Positions 6,138-7,294 of a stretch of DNA of 7,294 bases are shown here, piece after piece. Source of the stretch: Synergistaceae bacterium UBA4088. Its GTDB lineage: Bacteria > Synergistota > Synergistia > Synergistales > Thermovirgaceae. A model generated the notes under the pieces. The model worked only from the letters and a program-made list of their open reading frames with translations. It was not told where the DNA came from and made no database searches. The first letter of the stretch is position 1; every line of letters starts with the position of its first letter. The stretch is from positions 1-7,294 of the forward strand of contig DFYG01000119.1 in NCBI GenBank assembly GCA_002382605.1, read 5' to 3'. The position numbers and the translations under genes were made by a program.

Positions 6138-7294
6138 ATGGCAACGATCCATAATAAAAGCGCGACGCCCTGGAAAACAGAAAAATGGTACACCAGCCCC
6201 TGGAACTTCACTCCAGAGGTCAGAGAAGGAATGAAATTTTCTCCGAACATCCAGTTTCATGATGTATCCCTGAGGGATGGAGAACAGCAGGCAGGACTGA
6301 TCTTCAACAAGGAACAGAAGATCATCCTTGCGGAAAAGCTGGCCGAATTGGGCATTCATCGCATCGAGGCCGGAATGCCGGTTGTTTCCGAACAGGATGC
6401 GGAAGCGATCAAGGAAATAATCAAACGGAACCTGGGACCAAAGATCTTCGCCTTTGCAAGGTGCATGAAAGAGGATGTTAAAAGGTCGGTCGACATCGGC
6501 GTCAAAAACATAGTTATGGAAGTTCCCGCAAGCGATCACATCCTGAAGTATGCATACAAGTGGGAGTTTGAAAAGGCGATCGAGGTCTCCATCGAAGCGA
6601 CCCTTTACGCCCGCGACAACGGAATGTACGTATCATTCTTCACCATTGACGGGACCCGCGCAGACATCGATGACTACCTGAATATCGTTGACAGGGTCGC
6701 CTCGGAAGGCCACATGGACGAACTGACTGTGGTGGACACTTTCGGCGGGCTCAATCCCCACGCCGTTCCCTACCTTATCAAAAAGGTCAAGGAGCGCATC
6801 ACAGACAAACCCATCGGCGTCCACTTCCATGATGATTTCGGTCTTGGTGCAGCAACGACGATCATGGGTCTCGCCGCAGGCGCAGATATAGCCCACACTT
6901 CCATCTCCGCCATAGGTGAACGTTCGGGGAACGCACCGTATGAGGATGTAGCCATGTCGCTGCTGACAATGTACGGGATAGACACGGGTCTGCGTTACGA
7001 GAACATATACCCTCTTTCCAAATATCTCAGGGAGATCACCGGGCTCAATATCCGTCAGAACAGGGGCATCATAGGAGATGCTGTCGCCGATATAGAGTCT
7101 GGCATAGTAGCGGCCTGGTACAAAAACGTTGAAGGGATCGCCCCGCTGGAACTTTCCCCGTTCCTTTACGATCTTGTTGGGCACCCCGACACAAAAGTTG
7201 TCATCGGTAAGATGAGCGGCCTGCCGACGGTGGATATCTACCTCGACAAGCTCGGTATTGAGACACAGGACAAGGACGCCAAGGCGGAAATTCT
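6138..7294 (+). CDS. isopropylmalate/homocitrate-synthase-like DRE-TIM metallolyase (3' end outside window)
   Basis: The reading frame is open from the ATG at 6138 (AGGAGG at 6122-6127, 10-nt spacer) to the right edge, giving 385 residues. A TIM barrel with DRE-TIM signatures is clear: HDVSLRDGEQ (41-50, Arg46 catalytic and Asp47 metal), EAGMP (77-81), HFHDDFGLG (229-237, metal ligands His229 and His231) and GERSGNA (260-266). After the barrel come an ESGI block (320-323) and GKMSG (357-361), matching the LeuA-like subdomain. Family members condense acetyl-CoA with a 2-oxoacid (2-isopropylmalate, homocitrate and citramalate synthases) or cleave by aldol chemistry. The true-synthase motif SGIH reads SGIV here, so the catalytic histidine is absent, and the usual Asn after the HxH loop is Thr. 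The first 40 residues are a Trp-rich extension. Substrate is unassigned; any C-terminal LeuA regulatory domain is beyond the edge. Confidence 0.85.
   Translation, partial: MATIHNKSATPWKTEKWYTSPWNFTPEVREGMKFSPNIQFHDVSLRDGEQQAGLIFNKEQKIILAEKLAELGIHRIEAGMPVVSEQDAEAIKEIIKRNLGPKIFAFARCMKEDVKRSVDIGVKNIVMEVPASDHILKYAYKWEFEKAIEVSIEATLYARDNGMYVSFFTIDGTRADIDDYLNIVDRVASEGHMDELTVVDTFGGLNPHAVPYLIKKVKERITDKPIGVHFHDDFGLGAATTIMGLAAGADIAHTSISAIGERSGNAPYEDVAMSLLTMYGIDTGLRYENIYPLSKYLREITGLNIRQNRGIIGDAVADIESGIVAAWYKNVEGIAPLELSPFLYDLVGHPDTKVVIGKMSGLPTVDIYLDKLGIETQDKDAKAEI

Noticed and set aside
6120..7184. Minus-strand open frames of 139 and 183 codons near the right end
   Set aside because: Antisense to the DRE-TIM gene, whose plus-strand translation carries all catalytic motifs.

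Overview
The window is a compact bacterial locus with canonical AGGAGG-type ribosome binding sites, moderately high GC and no RNA genes, insertion sequences or CRISPR. All enzymes fit an anaerobic, amino-acid or organic-acid metabolising bacterium. A short-chain type threonine dehydrogenase, a nickel-dependent LarA-type racemase and a small NAD-type malic enzyme together are compatible with Synergistota, Firmicutes or a syntrophic deltaproteobacterium. I cannot fix the phylum from the sequence alone.

Layout. The left edge (3-245, +) is the C-terminal tail of an L-threonine 3-dehydrogenase of the epimerase-like family. It converges on a leftward operon, and the two are separated by a long near-perfect hairpin (290-352). 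The leftward operon is transcribed in the order C45-family N-terminal-nucleophile acyltransferase/hydrolase (4142-3066), LarA-type 2-hydroxyacid racemase (3017-1764), malic enzyme (1642-413). A 16-bp perfect palindrome with a third half-site lies in the leader of the malic enzyme gene. A 196-bp divergent region (4143-4338) holds a nested 27-bp palindrome of the kind bound by FadR-subfamily GntR regulators. The rightward operon is a GntR/FCD regulator (4339-5085), a D-isomer-specific 2-hydroxyacid dehydrogenase (5120-6097) and an isopropylmalate/homocitrate-synthase-like DRE-TIM enzyme (6138 to beyond the right edge).

How the parts may work together (inference). Four enzymes handle 2-hydroxyacids, 2-oxoacids or their condensation products, and the divergent FCD regulator probably controls both arms. 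The simplest reading is a hydroxyacid utilisation locus. LarA would interconvert hydroxyacid enantiomers, with malate the obvious candidate because the next gene is malic enzyme, which takes only L-malate to pyruvate and CO2. The D-hydroxyacid dehydrogenase would link a D-hydroxyacid to its 2-oxoacid, and the DRE-TIM protein would condense or cleave a 2-oxoacid-derived product. The DRE-TIM protein lacks the histidine of the SGIH motif used by true isopropylmalate synthases and has an aromatic-rich N-terminal extension, so its reaction is uncertain. This grouping is the most interesting thing in the window.
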